A stretch of 64,000 nt of DNA from Aeromonas tecta (GTDB taxonomy: Bacteria > Pseudomonadota > Gammaproteobacteria > Enterobacterales > Aeromonadaceae). This document shows, one piece after another, positions 1 to 7,882 of the stretch. Within the stretch, counting starts at the first letter, position 1, and each line of letters begins with the position of its first letter. The stretch covers positions 45,988 to 109,987 of the forward strand of contig NZ_CDCA01000023.1 of NCBI RefSeq assembly GCF_000820185.1, in the 5' to 3' direction. A program made the translations under genes and the position numbers. The notes below the pieces were generated by a model that saw only the letters and a list, made by a program, of their open reading frames with translations, searched no databases and was not told the origin of the DNA.

Positions 1-2
1 TG

Positions 3-1676
3 TTGACCCTCTCCAGTCCGGCGGTGGCCGATGCCCTGCTGGAAACAGCCGAGCAGCAACAAGTCTCGCAACTCTTGCTTGGCAAGCCCCACAAGTCACC
101 CTGGCGTCGTTCCCTGGTGCAACACCTGCTCAAACAAGCTCAGGGGTTCGAGATCACCCTGGTGGATACCGAGAAACACAAACCTGGCCTCGGCCTGTAT
201 CCCGCGGGCCCCAAGGATATCCGCCAGAGCTTGCTCGCCTTGTTCATCATGGGCACGACCTCGGCCATCGCCTGGGGACTCTCGCACTGGCTGCCCCCCG
301 CCTCGCTGCCATTGTTGTTCGTGCTGGGGGTGCTGGCCACGGCACTCTCCACCAGTCTGGTTCCTGCCATCCTGGCGGCCGTGCTGGGCTTCGTGGCCCA
401 TAACCTGCTGTTTGTCGCCCCTCACTTCTCCCTGAACGTGGCCAACCACAGCGATCTGCTCACCCTATTCGTACTGCTCATCGTCGGCATGGCCGCCGGA
501 CGGCTGGCGTCACGCCAGCGCCAACAGTTGGTGGGCTTGCGCGAAACCCAGCAACTCGGCAATGCCCTGCTATCCCTGAGTCAGGGGCTTGCCACCGCCA
601 GCAGCCCGGTTGAGGTGCTCAGGCAAGGCACCCAGGCCATTTCGCTGGCGCTGGGCCAACCCGTGTTTGCCCTCGATCAGGATTACCAATACCGGGCGGG
701 CGATGCGCCCAACGGGCCGGGCCAGACTGACAAGGCGGCTATCGACTGGTGCCTCGCCCAGAAGCAGAGTGCCGGCGGCCACACGGCCACTCTCAATGCC
801 GCCGAGGCCCAGTACCATCACCTCACCGATGAGCTGGTGCTTGGCATCAAACTAGCCAACCCGCTCAGCTCCTCCGCCGAGCATCAGTTGCAGGCACTGC
901 TCACCGATATCCGCGCCGCCCTGGCGCGGATCGATCTCAACGAGCGGCTGGCCGATAGCCAACTGCAGGCGGAGACCGACAGAATGCGCGCCGCCCTGCT
1001 CTCCTCGGTTTCCCACGATCTGAAGACGCCGCTCGCCACCATCATGGGTGCCGGCAGCACCCTGCTGGAATATGGTGATCGGATAAGTGCGGAGGATCGC
1101 AACGAACTGCTGCATTCGGTACAAGACGAGGCCCGCCGCCTGCACGGCTATGTGCAAAACCTGCTGGACATGACTCGCATCGGCTCGCCGGACTTCCAGC
1201 TGAAACGTGACTGGGTCAGCCTGGCCGATCTGGTGGAGAGTGCGCGCAAGCGGCTGGAATCCTCATGGCGCCAGCACAAGCTGCTCATTCACTTCGATCA
1301 GCAGATCCCCGAACTTTATGTCCACGGTGCCCTGATCGAGCAGGTGCTGGTCAACATCCTCGACAACGCCTCCCGCTACTCGCCAGCCGGCACTCCCATC
1401 GAGTTCAAGGTGATGCTGGCCACGCCGGATCTGATCATCGACATCATCGACATCGGGGTCGGCATCGCCGAATCCGATCGGGACAAGATCTTCAACCTGT
1501 TCTACACCCAGCCGGTCGGAGATTGTGGCAGCCGCGGCACCGGGCTTGGCCTCGCCATTTCTCGCGCTATGATAGAGGCGCACGGCGGCCGCATCTGGGC
1601 ATTTTCCGGCCCCAACGGCAACGGTACCTGCATGCGCATCTCCCTGCCACTCGCCCTCAACTCACCGGAGATATGA
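3..1676 (+). CDS. kdpD: KdpD sensor histidine kinase, C-terminal part (5' end outside window)
   Basis: Sensor kinase of the KdpDE system, which controls the high-affinity K+ pump KdpFABC. The frame is open at the window edge, so the cytoplasmic N-terminal KdpD domain and most of the USP-like domain are missing; full KdpD proteins are near 900 residues and 557 are visible. The order seen is the end of the USP-like domain (about 1-60), four closely spaced hydrophobic segments (about 75-170), a GAF-like region (about 190-310), then the kinase core. The phosphoacceptor motif SHDLKTP has its histidine at visible residue 338 (base 1014). An N-box (NILDNASRYSP) and glycine motifs DIGVGI and GTGLGLAIS follow. 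The kinase is inner-membrane bound and should phosphorylate KdpE encoded downstream. kdpFABC is presumably upstream, outside the window. Confidence 0.95.
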   Translation: MTLSSPAVADALLETAEQQQVSQLLLGKPHKSPWRRSLVQHLLKQAQGFEITLVDTEKHKPGLGLYPAGPKDIRQSLLALFIMGTTSAIAWGLSHWLPPASLPLLFVLGVLATALSTSLVPAILAAVLGFVAHNLLFVAPHFSLNVANHSDLLTLFVLLIVGMAAGRLASRQRQQLVGLRETQQLGNALLSLSQGLATASSPVEVLRQGTQAISLALGQPVFALDQDYQYRAGDAPNGPGQTDKAAIDWCLAQKQSAGGHTATLNAAEAQYHHLTDELVLGIKLANPLSSSAEHQLQALLTDIRAALARIDLNERLADSQLQAETDRMRAALLSSVSHDLKTPLATIMGAGSTLLEYGDRISAEDRNELLHSVQDEARRLHGYVQNLLDMTRIGSPDFQLKRDWVSLADLVESARKRLESSWRQHKLLIHFDQQIPELYVHGALIEQVLVNILDNASRYSPAGTPIEFKVMLATPDLIIDIIDIGVGIAESDRDKIFNLFYTQPVGDCGSRGTGLGLAISRAMIEAHGGRIWAFSGPNGNGTCMRISLPLALNSPEI

Positions 1677-1753
1677 TGGATCACATTGCTTGTCATGATG
1701 CCACTGAGGCGGCCATCCATCGCCCTCTTCCCCTATTCATGGCTGGAGGCTAG
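1673..1753 (+). CDS. possible 26-codon ORF exactly bridging kdpD and kdpE
   Basis: The ORF begins ATGATG; its first ATG shares an ATGA overlap with the kdpD stop (TGA at 1674-1676). It ends with TAG at 1751-1753, directly before the kdpE ATG at 1754. A GGAG sits at 1667-1670, only a few bases before the start. The predicted peptide begins MMDHIACHD and ends FMAGG; no family is recognised. In many bacteria kdpD and kdpE overlap by four bases, so this may be a coupling ORF or a relic of an earlier kdpE start. Expression is not shown by the sequence. Confidence 0.3.
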   Translation: MMDHIACHDATEAAIHRPLPLFMAGG

Positions 1754-2437
1754 ATGGCCCATATTCTGGTCATTGACGATGAAGCGGCGATCCGCCGTTT
1801 TCTGCGCATCAGTCTGATCGCCGAAGGCCACCAGGTCAGCGAGGCGGTCGGCGTCAATGAGGGGCTGGAGCAGTATCGCCACCTCAACCCCGATCTGGTG
1901 ATCCTGGATCTGGGGCTGCCCGACGGAGACGGCATTCAGGTATTGAAAGCCATTCGGGAACATCACCAACATCCGGTGCTGGTGTTGTCGGCGCGGGATT
2001 CGGAGCAGGAGAAGGTGCGGCTGCTGGATGCGGGTGCCAACGACTACATGAGCAAGCCGTTTGGCATTGGGGAGATGATGGCGCGGATCCGCGTGCTACT
2101 GCGGCAACGGGCCGGGGTCAGCAGCGGCGAGTGCCGCCACTTCCCGCTCTGTGGCCTGAGCCTGGATACCAGCAGCCACAGGGTGAGTCTGCACGATGAG
2201 GAGATCCCCCTGTCGCGCAAGGAGTTCGCCCTGTTGCAGGCGCTGGTGTGCCACCCCGGCAAGCTGGTACTGCAGACCCAGCTGCTCAACGATATCTGGG
2301 GACCAAGCCACAAGGAAGATACCCACTACCTGCGTATCGTCATCGCCAGCCTGCGCAAGAAGCTGGGCGATAATCCCCAGCAACCCAACCTGATCGAAAC
2401 CGAGTCCGGCATCGGCTACCGTTTTATCGGCAGTTGA
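1754..2437 (+). CDS. kdpE: KdpE response regulator (OmpR/PhoB family)
   Basis: Transcriptional activator of the kdp potassium-transport operon and cognate partner of KdpD. The 227-residue protein has a receiver domain at about 1-118, with acidic pocket residues D8 and D9, phosphoacceptor D52 in the LDLGLPDGDG stretch and the conserved lysine K101. A winged-helix DNA-binding domain of OmpR type follows (about 125-227) and ends with the usual GIGYRF signature. A purine-rich CTGGAGG precedes the ATG. The gene lies downstream of kdpD, separated only by the short bridging ORF, so both are probably cotranscribed. It converges with the MFS gene; only four bases separate the two stop codons. Length and domain order are normal. 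Confidence 0.95.
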   Translation: MAHILVIDDEAAIRRFLRISLIAEGHQVSEAVGVNEGLEQYRHLNPDLVILDLGLPDGDGIQVLKAIREHHQHPVLVLSARDSEQEKVRLLDAGANDYMSKPFGIGEMMARIRVLLRQRAGVSSGECRHFPLCGLSLDTSSHRVSLHDEEIPLSRKEFALLQALVCHPGKLVLQTQLLNDIWGPSHKEDTHYLRIVIASLRKKLGDNPQQPNLIETESGIGYRFIGS

Positions 2438-2453
2438 TGTTTCACGTGGAACG
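2438..2453. promoter_or_regulatory. parS-like centromere site 1
   Basis: The 16 bases TGTTTCACGTGGAACG match the chromosomal parS consensus TGTTTCACGTGAAACA at 14 positions. It lies at the kdpE/MFS convergence and overlaps the last codons and the stop of the MFS gene. It is one of four such sites in the window and the likely loading site for ParB encoded at 35163-36071. Confidence 0.8.
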
Positions 2454-3569
2454 ACGGTAGCCACACAGCAGCGCCAACAGACCACAGCCAAAGAGCAGCA
2501 AACCCAGGTCCTGCACCGCCGCCGCCACGGCCAGCCCCAAGCTAAGCAGCAGGTAGTAAGCCAGCCCGAACAGGGCGCCAGCACTGCCCGCCACCTCGCG
2601 GTAAGCCAACAAGGCCTGACTGAGCACATTGGGGATGGCGATACCGAAGGCCACCACTGTGCCCATCATGGGCAGCAAGAACCAGAGTGATGCCTGACTC
2701 ATCCACACGGCGAGGCCAGAACCCAGCGCCAGCGACACCGCCAACCGGATCAACGAGGATGGTAACCATCCCTTACCCAACAACCGCTTGTTCAACAGAC
2801 TGCCGATCAGCGTCGCCAGTGCCAGCACCAGGCCGGAGTAACCGAACTCGCGGGTCGTCAGACCCAGTCCGGCAAAGATGAACGGCGCCAGGCTGTAGTA
2901 GCCAAACAGCATGGTGTTGAACAAGGCCACCAGCAGTGCACTACGCCAGAGTCCAGCATCCCCCACCATTCGCCGCACCAGCGGCCACAAGGCCACTCGA
3001 GTGGTGCTCACTGGGCGGGTCTCCGGCAATCGCCAGCAGGCAAGCAGCCCCAATACCATGGCCAATAGCATCAAGCCACCGAATACACCGAGATAGCCAA
3101 ATTGATCGGCCAGCAGGCCACCACTCACCAAGCCCAGCACCGGGCTGAGAGAGAGCGCAACCCCCATCACCGAGAAGACACGTGCCAAATCACTGCCCTG
3201 ATAGCTGTCACGCAGCATGGTCTGGGTGACCACGGATCCCACGGCGGCACCAAAGGCCGAGATGACCCGCGCCAGCAACAAGGTTTCGAACTGATGGGCC
3301 AGCAGCGCCAGCAGGGTGCCTACCCCATAGGTCAGCAGACCGGTCAACATGGCCGGGCGCCGCCCGATGAGATCGCAGAGTCGACCCCAGCAGACCACCC
3401 CCACCGCAAACGCCAGAAAGTAAACCGACAGAGTCTGGGATGCCTGCCCGTCACTCACCCGAAACTGGCTGGCGATATGGGTCAGTACCGGGCTATAGAT
3501 GGTCTCCACTATCTGGGGAAACATCATCAACCCGACCACTAGCCAGAGTGGTGGCAACTTGTTGTTCAT
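2442..3569 (-). CDS. MFS drug-efflux transporter (Bcr/CflA-like)
   Basis: Inner-membrane proton-driven exporter of the major facilitator superfamily, 375 residues. The protein is hydrophobic throughout, with about twelve predicted membrane segments. The MFS loop 2-3 motif appears as GRLCDLIGRRPAM near residues 60-75, and the N-half resembles drug/H+ antiporters of the Bcr/CflA type. It is slightly shorter than typical members (about 390-400) but shows no break. The start is supported by an excellent AAGGAGG upstream of the ATG at 3569. It is divergent from an AraC-type regulator across a 92-base gap holding an inverted repeat, an arrangement like E. coli nimT/nimR. The substrate cannot be inferred. 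The last codons and stop lie inside a parS-like site. Confidence 0.85.
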   Translation of the reverse strand: MNNKLPPLWLVVGLMMFPQIVETIYSPVLTHIASQFRVSDGQASQTLSVYFLAFAVGVVCWGRLCDLIGRRPAMLTGLLTYGVGTLLALLAHQFETLLLARVISAFGAAVGSVVTQTMLRDSYQGSDLARVFSVMGVALSLSPVLGLVSGGLLADQFGYLGVFGGLMLLAMVLGLLACWRLPETRPVSTTRVALWPLVRRMVGDAGLWRSALLVALFNTMLFGYYSLAPFIFAGLGLTTREFGYSGLVLALATLIGSLLNKRLLGKGWLPSSLIRLAVSLALGSGLAVWMSQASLWFLLPMMGTVVAFGIAIPNVLSQALLAYREVAGSAGALFGLAYYLLLSLGLAVAAAVQDLGLLLFGCGLLALLCGYRRST

Positions 3570-3615
3570 GACAAACCTCCTTCATAAGAGGCTGCCAGTC
3601 TAGAGAGAAGCAGGA

Positions 3616-3660
3616 TGTCTGATTACAATAAGCTGGACTATAAACATCAGAAATCAGACA
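3616..3660. promoter_or_regulatory. 9-bp inverted repeat in the MFS/AraC divergent region
   Basis: TGTCTGATT (3616-3624) and its exact reverse complement AATCAGACA (3652-3660) are separated by 27 bases. The right arm ends one base before the AraC-type start codon. An arm-to-arm spacing of 36 bases and this position suit an operator bound by the adjacent regulator, controlling both itself and the transporter. This is inference. Confidence 0.55.
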
Positions 3661-3661
3661 A

Positions 3662-4423
3662 ATGGCCTTTATTCTACCCGACAGCCCCTTTGACCCCGAC
3701 CGACTGACGGGTAGCCTGCTTGGCATCGCCTCCGATCTCGGCTGGCATGACTCGGGCCTGCACCAGCATCAACGCCACCAGCTATTGTTCGCCCAGACCG
3801 GCTGTATGAGCATCGAGCTGGATAACAGGGTCTGCCTGCTTCCCCCCAGTCGGGCTGCCTGGATACCCGCGGGGGTTCCCCATCGAGTACTGATGCGCGG
3901 AGTCGTCGCCTACCGCTCCCTCTATTTCAGGCCACGACCCGAGCTGCCCGCCGGCGTGCAGGTCATCGCCGTCAACCCCTTGCTGCGGGAGATCATCGAG
4001 CGGATGGCGTTCTGGCCATGGGACAAGCCGGAGGTGGAGCAGCTCAGCATGGTGGCACTCTTCTTGGAAGAATTGGCGCAATCGCCACGGGAATCCTGGC
4101 AGTTGCCGCTGCCGGCAGATCCACGTCTGACGACCTGGCTACAGGAGCTAAAACGCAGTGACGCCCTGCCCGCTCGGCTCAACCAGCTGGCCGAACGGGT
4201 GGGTGCCAGTGACAAGACCATTGGCCGCATCTTCCTGCGTGATACCGGTATGAACTATCAGGCCTGGCGGCAGCAGTGGCGATTGCTGCGCGCCATGGAA
4301 CTGCTGGCCGACGCCACCCCCATCAGCCAGGTGGCTGGCCAACTGGAATTCTCCAGCGACAGCGCCTTCATCAGCTTCTTCAAGCAGCACACGGGACAGA
4401 CTCCCAGCGCGTGGGGAAGGTAG
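3662..4423 (+). CDS. AraC-family transcriptional regulator
   Basis: DNA-binding regulator of 253 residues. The N-terminal half (about 1-110) is a cupin-like sensing domain with an HQHQRHQLLFAQTG stretch and an IPAGVPHRV motif typical of AraC-type sensory cupins. The C-terminal half (about 150-253) holds two helix-turn-helix motifs: LNQLAERVGASDKTIGRIF and ISQVAGQLEFSSDSAFISFF. The ending FKQHTGQTPSAWGR is characteristic. It is transcribed away from the MFS efflux gene and probably controls it. No clear Shine-Dalgarno sequence precedes the ATG, but the start matches the family's usual length. The inducer is unknown. Confidence 0.88.
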   Translation: MAFILPDSPFDPDRLTGSLLGIASDLGWHDSGLHQHQRHQLLFAQTGCMSIELDNRVCLLPPSRAAWIPAGVPHRVLMRGVVAYRSLYFRPRPELPAGVQVIAVNPLLREIIERMAFWPWDKPEVEQLSMVALFLEELAQSPRESWQLPLPADPRLTTWLQELKRSDALPARLNQLAERVGASDKTIGRIFLRDTGMNYQAWRQQWRLLRAMELLADATPISQVAGQLEFSSDSAFISFFKQHTGQTPSAWGR

Positions 4424-4604
4424 CCGCCATTACGGATGCCTACACCCTGCGGGCATTCGATGGGTTACAACAGGCTGTCTCCAGAATTTTTATAAGCCAA
4501 TGATTTTATTTAAATTAATCATCATTCGGATATGAAGAGTAAAATATATCCATTTCGGATTAGGAATTTTCAAATCCCCGATTAGCCTCCCGATATCAGG
4601 GCCA

Positions 4605-4620
4605 TGTTCCACGTGAAACG
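4605..4620. promoter_or_regulatory. parS-like centromere site 2
   Basis: TGTTCCACGTGAAACG matches the parS consensus at 14 of 16 positions. It lies in the 278-base gap between the AraC-type gene and avtA, which otherwise holds AT-rich sequence and no recognised gene. Confidence 0.82.
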
Positions 4621-4701
4621 TCCGGTTTTTTTGATCGACACCCGCTTTTAAACTGAGCTATGGTGCTACATCCCCGCAACCAAATCTGGATCCGTCACCG
4701 A

Positions 4702-5952
4702 ATGGAATTTTCCTTGTTCGGCGAGAAGTTCACTCGCCATGCCGGCATTACCCAACTCATGGATGACCTTAATCAGGGGCTGACCAATCCGGACGCCATC
4801 ATGCTGGGTGGCGGCAATCCGGCCCCCATCCCCGCCATGCTGGAGCGCTTTCAAACCGAAGCCAAAAACCTGCTCGACAATGGCGAACTGGTCAAAGCCA
4901 TGGCCAACTACGATGGCCCGCAAGGCAAGGACAGGTTCACCAAGGCGCTGGCCGCCCTGCTCAACAGAGAACTGGGCTGGGACATCTCGGCCCTCAACAT
5001 CGCCCTGACCAACGGCAGTCAGAATGCCTTCTTTTATCTGTTCAATCTGCTGGCCGGTGAGTTTGCCGATGGCCGCAAGAAGAAGGTGCTGTTCCCCCTG
5101 GCCCCGGAGTACATCGGCTATGCCGACTCGGCGCTCGCTGACGACCACTTCGTTGCCTACAAGCCCACCATCGAGAAGTTGCCCGATGGTCAGTTCAAAT
5201 ACCATGTGGATTTCGAAAGCCTGGAGGTCGGTGACGACATCGGGGTGATCTGTGTCTCCCGCCCGACCAACCCGACCGGCAACGTGCTGACCGATGAAGA
5301 GATCGAGCATCTGGATCAGATCGCTCGTGACAAGGGCATCCCGCTGCTACTCGACAATGCCTATGGCGTGCCCTTCCCCGGCATCATCTTCAGCGAGGCC
5401 AAGCCATTCTGGAACGCCAACACCATCCTCTGCATGAGCCTCTCCAAGCTGGGCTTGCCGGGCACTCGCTGCGGTATCGTGATCGCCGACGAGAAGATCA
5501 TCCGGGCCATCGCCAACCTGAGCGGCATCATCAATCTGGCCCCTGGCAGTCTGGGCCCGGCTCTCACCATTCCGATGATCGAGAGCGGCGAGATCATCAC
5601 CCTGAGCGAACAGGTGGTGAAGCCGTTCTACCGACAGAAGGCGGAGCTGGCGGTGCAGCTACTGCGCGAGGCGATCCCGGATCCCCGCTTCCACATCCAC
5701 AAGCCGGAAGGTGCGCTCTTCCTCTGGCTCTGGTTTGAAGACTTGCCGATCCACAGTCAGACCCTCTACGAGCGGCTGAAGGAGAAGAACCTGCTGATCG
5801 TGCCTGGCCACTACTTCTTCCCCGGCATTAATGATCCTGCCTGGCGCCACAGCCAGGAGTGCATCCGCCTCAACTACTCCCAGAGTGAGGAGCTGGTGCG
5901 CCGTGGTGTCGCCATCCTGGCCGAGGAGATCAACGCTCTCTACGCCAACTGA
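4702..5952 (+). CDS. avtA: valine--pyruvate aminotransferase AvtA
   Basis: PLP-dependent, cytoplasmic class I/II aminotransferase interconverting valine and pyruvate with 2-ketoisovalerate and alanine. The sequence closely follows E. coli AvtA, with GGGNPAPIP near the N-terminus, a NYDGPQGK segment, SRPTNPTGNV, and the PLP lysine in SLSKLGLPG (K249 from this start). The reading frame extends upstream to an ATG at 4660, but the start at 4702 gives MEFSLFGEKFTRH, which aligns with the E. coli N-terminus, so it is preferred; the resulting 416 residues match the family. The gene is monocistronic, followed by a strong terminator. Confidence 0.95.
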   Translation: MEFSLFGEKFTRHAGITQLMDDLNQGLTNPDAIMLGGGNPAPIPAMLERFQTEAKNLLDNGELVKAMANYDGPQGKDRFTKALAALLNRELGWDISALNIALTNGSQNAFFYLFNLLAGEFADGRKKKVLFPLAPEYIGYADSALADDHFVAYKPTIEKLPDGQFKYHVDFESLEVGDDIGVICVSRPTNPTGNVLTDEEIEHLDQIARDKGIPLLLDNAYGVPFPGIIFSEAKPFWNANTILCMSLSKLGLPGTRCGIVIADEKIIRAIANLSGIINLAPGSLGPALTIPMIESGEIITLSEQVVKPFYRQKAELAVQLLREAIPDPRFHIHKPEGALFLWLWFEDLPIHSQTLYERLKEKNLLIVPGHYFFPGINDPAWRHSQECIRLNYSQSEELVRRGVAILAEEINALYAN

Positions 5953-5968
5953 GCCAACCCTAGAAAAC

Positions 5969-5997
5969 AAAAAGGCCTGCAATCGCAGGCCTTTTTT
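5969..5997. terminator. bidirectional terminator between avtA and small heat-shock gene
   Basis: Arms AAAGGCCTGC (5971-5980) and GCAGGCCTTT (5985-5994) flank a four-base loop, with T-rich sequence to the right and A-rich to the left. It can serve both convergent genes. Confidence 0.9.
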
Positions 5998-6007
5998 CTG
6001 TCGGCAC

Positions 6008-6448
6008 TTAGTTGGGCAGTGCCAGGGACTCGTTTTGTCCGATGGGAATGGCGCGGGGCTTGAGCGCCTCTGGCAGCTCACGGGCCAGGTCGATGACCAG
6101 CAGGCCATGCTCCAGTCGGGCATCTCGTACCTCAACGTGCTGGCTCAACTTAAAGGCGAGCTCGAAGTCACGCTCGGCAATGCCCTGATGGAGGAACTGA
6201 CGCTCCCCTGATGCTGGTGCCTTGCGGCCCTTCACCTTGAGGGTACCGTTCTCGGTCTCCAGCTCCAGCTCTTCACGTTCGAAGCCGGCCACCGCCAGGG
6301 TGATGCGGTAGCCATCTTGCTCCCGCTTCTCGATGTTGTAAGGGGGATAAGCCACTGTCTTTTGATCGAGCAGGCCTTCCAGCTCACGGGCCATCCGCTC
6401 GAAGCCGACGGCATTGGAATAGAGATGAGACAAATCGAAGTTACGCAT
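6008..6448 (-). CDS. small heat-shock protein Hsp20 (IbpA/IbpB family), second gene
   Basis: ATP-independent holdase that binds unfolding proteins and aggregates. The 146-residue protein carries an alpha-crystallin domain (about 35-130) with an IbpA-type opening, YPPYNIEKREQDGYRITLAV. It ends in a C-terminal IPI motif used for oligomerisation, followed by a short tail. It is the promoter-distal gene of a tandem pair; the upstream paralogue ends 82 bases away, and no separate promoter was recognised between them. By position it corresponds to E. coli ibpB, but both genes resemble IbpA, so no symbol is assigned. Length is normal. Confidence 0.9.
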   Translation of the reverse strand: MRNFDLSHLYSNAVGFERMARELEGLLDQKTVAYPPYNIEKREQDGYRITLAVAGFEREELELETENGTLKVKGRKAPASGERQFLHQGIAERDFELAFKLSQHVEVRDARLEHGLLVIDLARELPEALKPRAIPIGQNESLALPN

Positions 6449-6530
6449 AATCCTATCCTTCTAATAAGCAACAGGTTGTTATCTTCTCAGGCCCATTATC
6501 GGCACCCGGGAAGCGTGGTCAGGTACTGGG

Positions 6531-6944
6531 TTAGCCGTTGATTTCAATCTTGCGCGGCTTCATCGCCTCAGGCACTTCACGCACCAGGTCGATGTGCAGC
6601 AAACCATTTTTCAGGTCAGCCCCTTTCACTCGCACATAGTCGGCCAACTGGAAGCGGCGTTCGAAGCCCCGCTCGGCGATGCCCTGATAGAGATAGCTGC
6701 GATCGCTTTCGGCCTGCTTGCTCCCCTTCACCGTCAGCAGGTTTTCCTGGAAGCTCAGCTCCAGCTCTTCCTGGGTAAAGCCCGCCACCGCCATGCTGAT
6801 GCGGTAGTCGCTGTCGCCCAGCTGCTCGATGTTGTAGGGGGGATAACCGGCATTGCCATTGCTGGCCGCAGATTCGATGAGATTGGCCAGACGATCGAAA
6901 CCGATGGCAGAACGATAGAGCGGAGAGAAGTCGATAGAACGCAT
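6531..6944 (-). CDS. ibpA: small heat-shock protein IbpA (Hsp20 family)
   Basis: Inclusion-body-associated holdase of 137 residues that works upstream of DnaK/ClpB refolding. The N-terminus reads [19 protein letters not shown], very close to enterobacterial IbpA, and the alpha-crystallin domain (about 33-125) contains [16 protein letters not shown]. The C-terminus ends with IEING. AGAGGG precedes the ATG at a suitable distance. It is the first gene of a two-gene unit driven from the sigma-32-like promoter at 7041-7070. E. coli ibpA is also controlled by an RNA thermometer in its leader; the roughly 90-base leader here is long enough, but no clear ROSE-type pairing with the ribosome-binding site was found by eye. 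Confidence 0.93.
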   Translation of the reverse strand: MRSIDFSPLYRSAIGFDRLANLIESAASNGNAGYPPYNIEQLGDSDYRISMAVAGFTQEELELSFQENLLTVKGSKQAESDRSYLYQGIAERGFERRFQLADYVRVKGADLKNGLLHIDLVREVPEAMKPRKIEING

Positions 6945-7040
6945 AGTATTACCCTCTTGTGAGCGATAACGGATTGTTTGCCCTCCATTTGGACGGGCGC
7001 CTGGTCGAAACCTCTATTGAGCGTTCCGGCCTTGTTACCT

Positions 7041-7070
7041 ATATAGGGGTCAGCTTTTTGCTTTCAAGGG
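7041..7070 (-). promoter_or_regulatory. sigma-32 (RpoH) heat-shock promoter for ibp genes
   Basis: On the minus strand CCCTTGAAAG (7061-7070) is followed after 11 bases by CCCCTATAT (7041-7049). This matches the RpoH consensus CTTGAAA / CCCCATNT. It lies about 100 bases before the ibpA start. Confidence 0.82.
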
Positions 7071-7213
7071 CATTTTTTAAAAAATTTTTCCCGGTTCACT
7101 CTCGAGATGCAATTTGGCCCGATTGCGATGATTATCGGCCCACGGGCCACTCATGGCTCGCCTCGCCCGGCGCCATACTGGTTGCACATCCCCACACCGC
7201 ACCCGAGGACGCC

Positions 7214-7794
7214 ATGAAAATCACCCAGGTTCGCAACGCCACCCTGCTCATTCACTACGCCGGGATCCGCTTCCTGATCGACCCCATGCTGGCCCCCAAG
7301 GGAGCCTATCCCGGCTTCGAAGGCATGGCCAACAGCCACTTGCGCAACCCCCTGGTCGAGTTGCCGCTGCCCATGGTGACCCTGCTCGAGGTGGACGCCG
7401 TGATAGTGACCCATGATCATCTGGACCACTGGGAGAGCGGCTGGGCGAGGTCTGTGGGGTGGTCTTCTCCCATCCCGCGGAGAAGACTCTCTACCTGGCC
7501 GGCGATACGGTCTGGAACGAACAGGTGGCCCAAAGCCTGAGACGCCACACACCCGAGGTGGTCGTACTCAACTGTGGCGATGCCCATATTCCGGGGCTCG
7601 GCGCCATCATCATGAACAAGGAGGACGTGCTGGCGGTGTACCAGGCCGCCCCGCAGGCGACCCTGATCGCCAGCCATCTGGAGGCCGTCAATCACGCCCT
7701 GTTGTCACGGCGCGAGTTGCGTGGCTATCTAGGCGCACAGGGCATGGATCACCGGGTGCGGGTGCCGGAGGATGGCGAAATCCTGGAGCTGTGA
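7214..7794 (+). pseudogene. metallo-beta-lactamase-fold hydrolase (UlaG-like), broken by an internal deletion
   Basis: The 5' part encodes MKITQVRNATLLIHYAG, LIDPMLAPKGAYPGFEG and the zinc motif THDHLDHW. The 3' part, in a different frame, encodes GVVFSHPAEKTLYLAGDTVWNE, VVLNCGDAHIPGLG and IASHLEAVNHA. Both halves belong to one MBL-fold family in which about 50-60 further residues normally lie between them. The junction is near 7429-7440: frame 1 reads through GAGAGCGGC, while the downstream frame resumes as ERLGEVCGVVF. The whole span (581 bases) is not a multiple of three, so a deletion out of frame is the simplest reading. RBS GAGGA and ATG at 7214 remain intact. Frame 1 continues to 7540 as unrelated residues. 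A sequencing error alone cannot restore the missing residues. Confidence 0.85.
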
Positions 7795-7882
7795 GCAAGC
7801 GGGCCATGGGACCATATGGCCCTTCGTCTTTACGCGACCAGAGACTATCATCCTTGTGCAACGAGCAGAGGAAGCCATCATC

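Noticed and set aside
7071..7095. TTTTTTAAAAAATTTTT as a terminator
   Set aside because: It is an AT tract without a GC stem; more likely an UP-like or bent DNA element near the heat-shock promoter.
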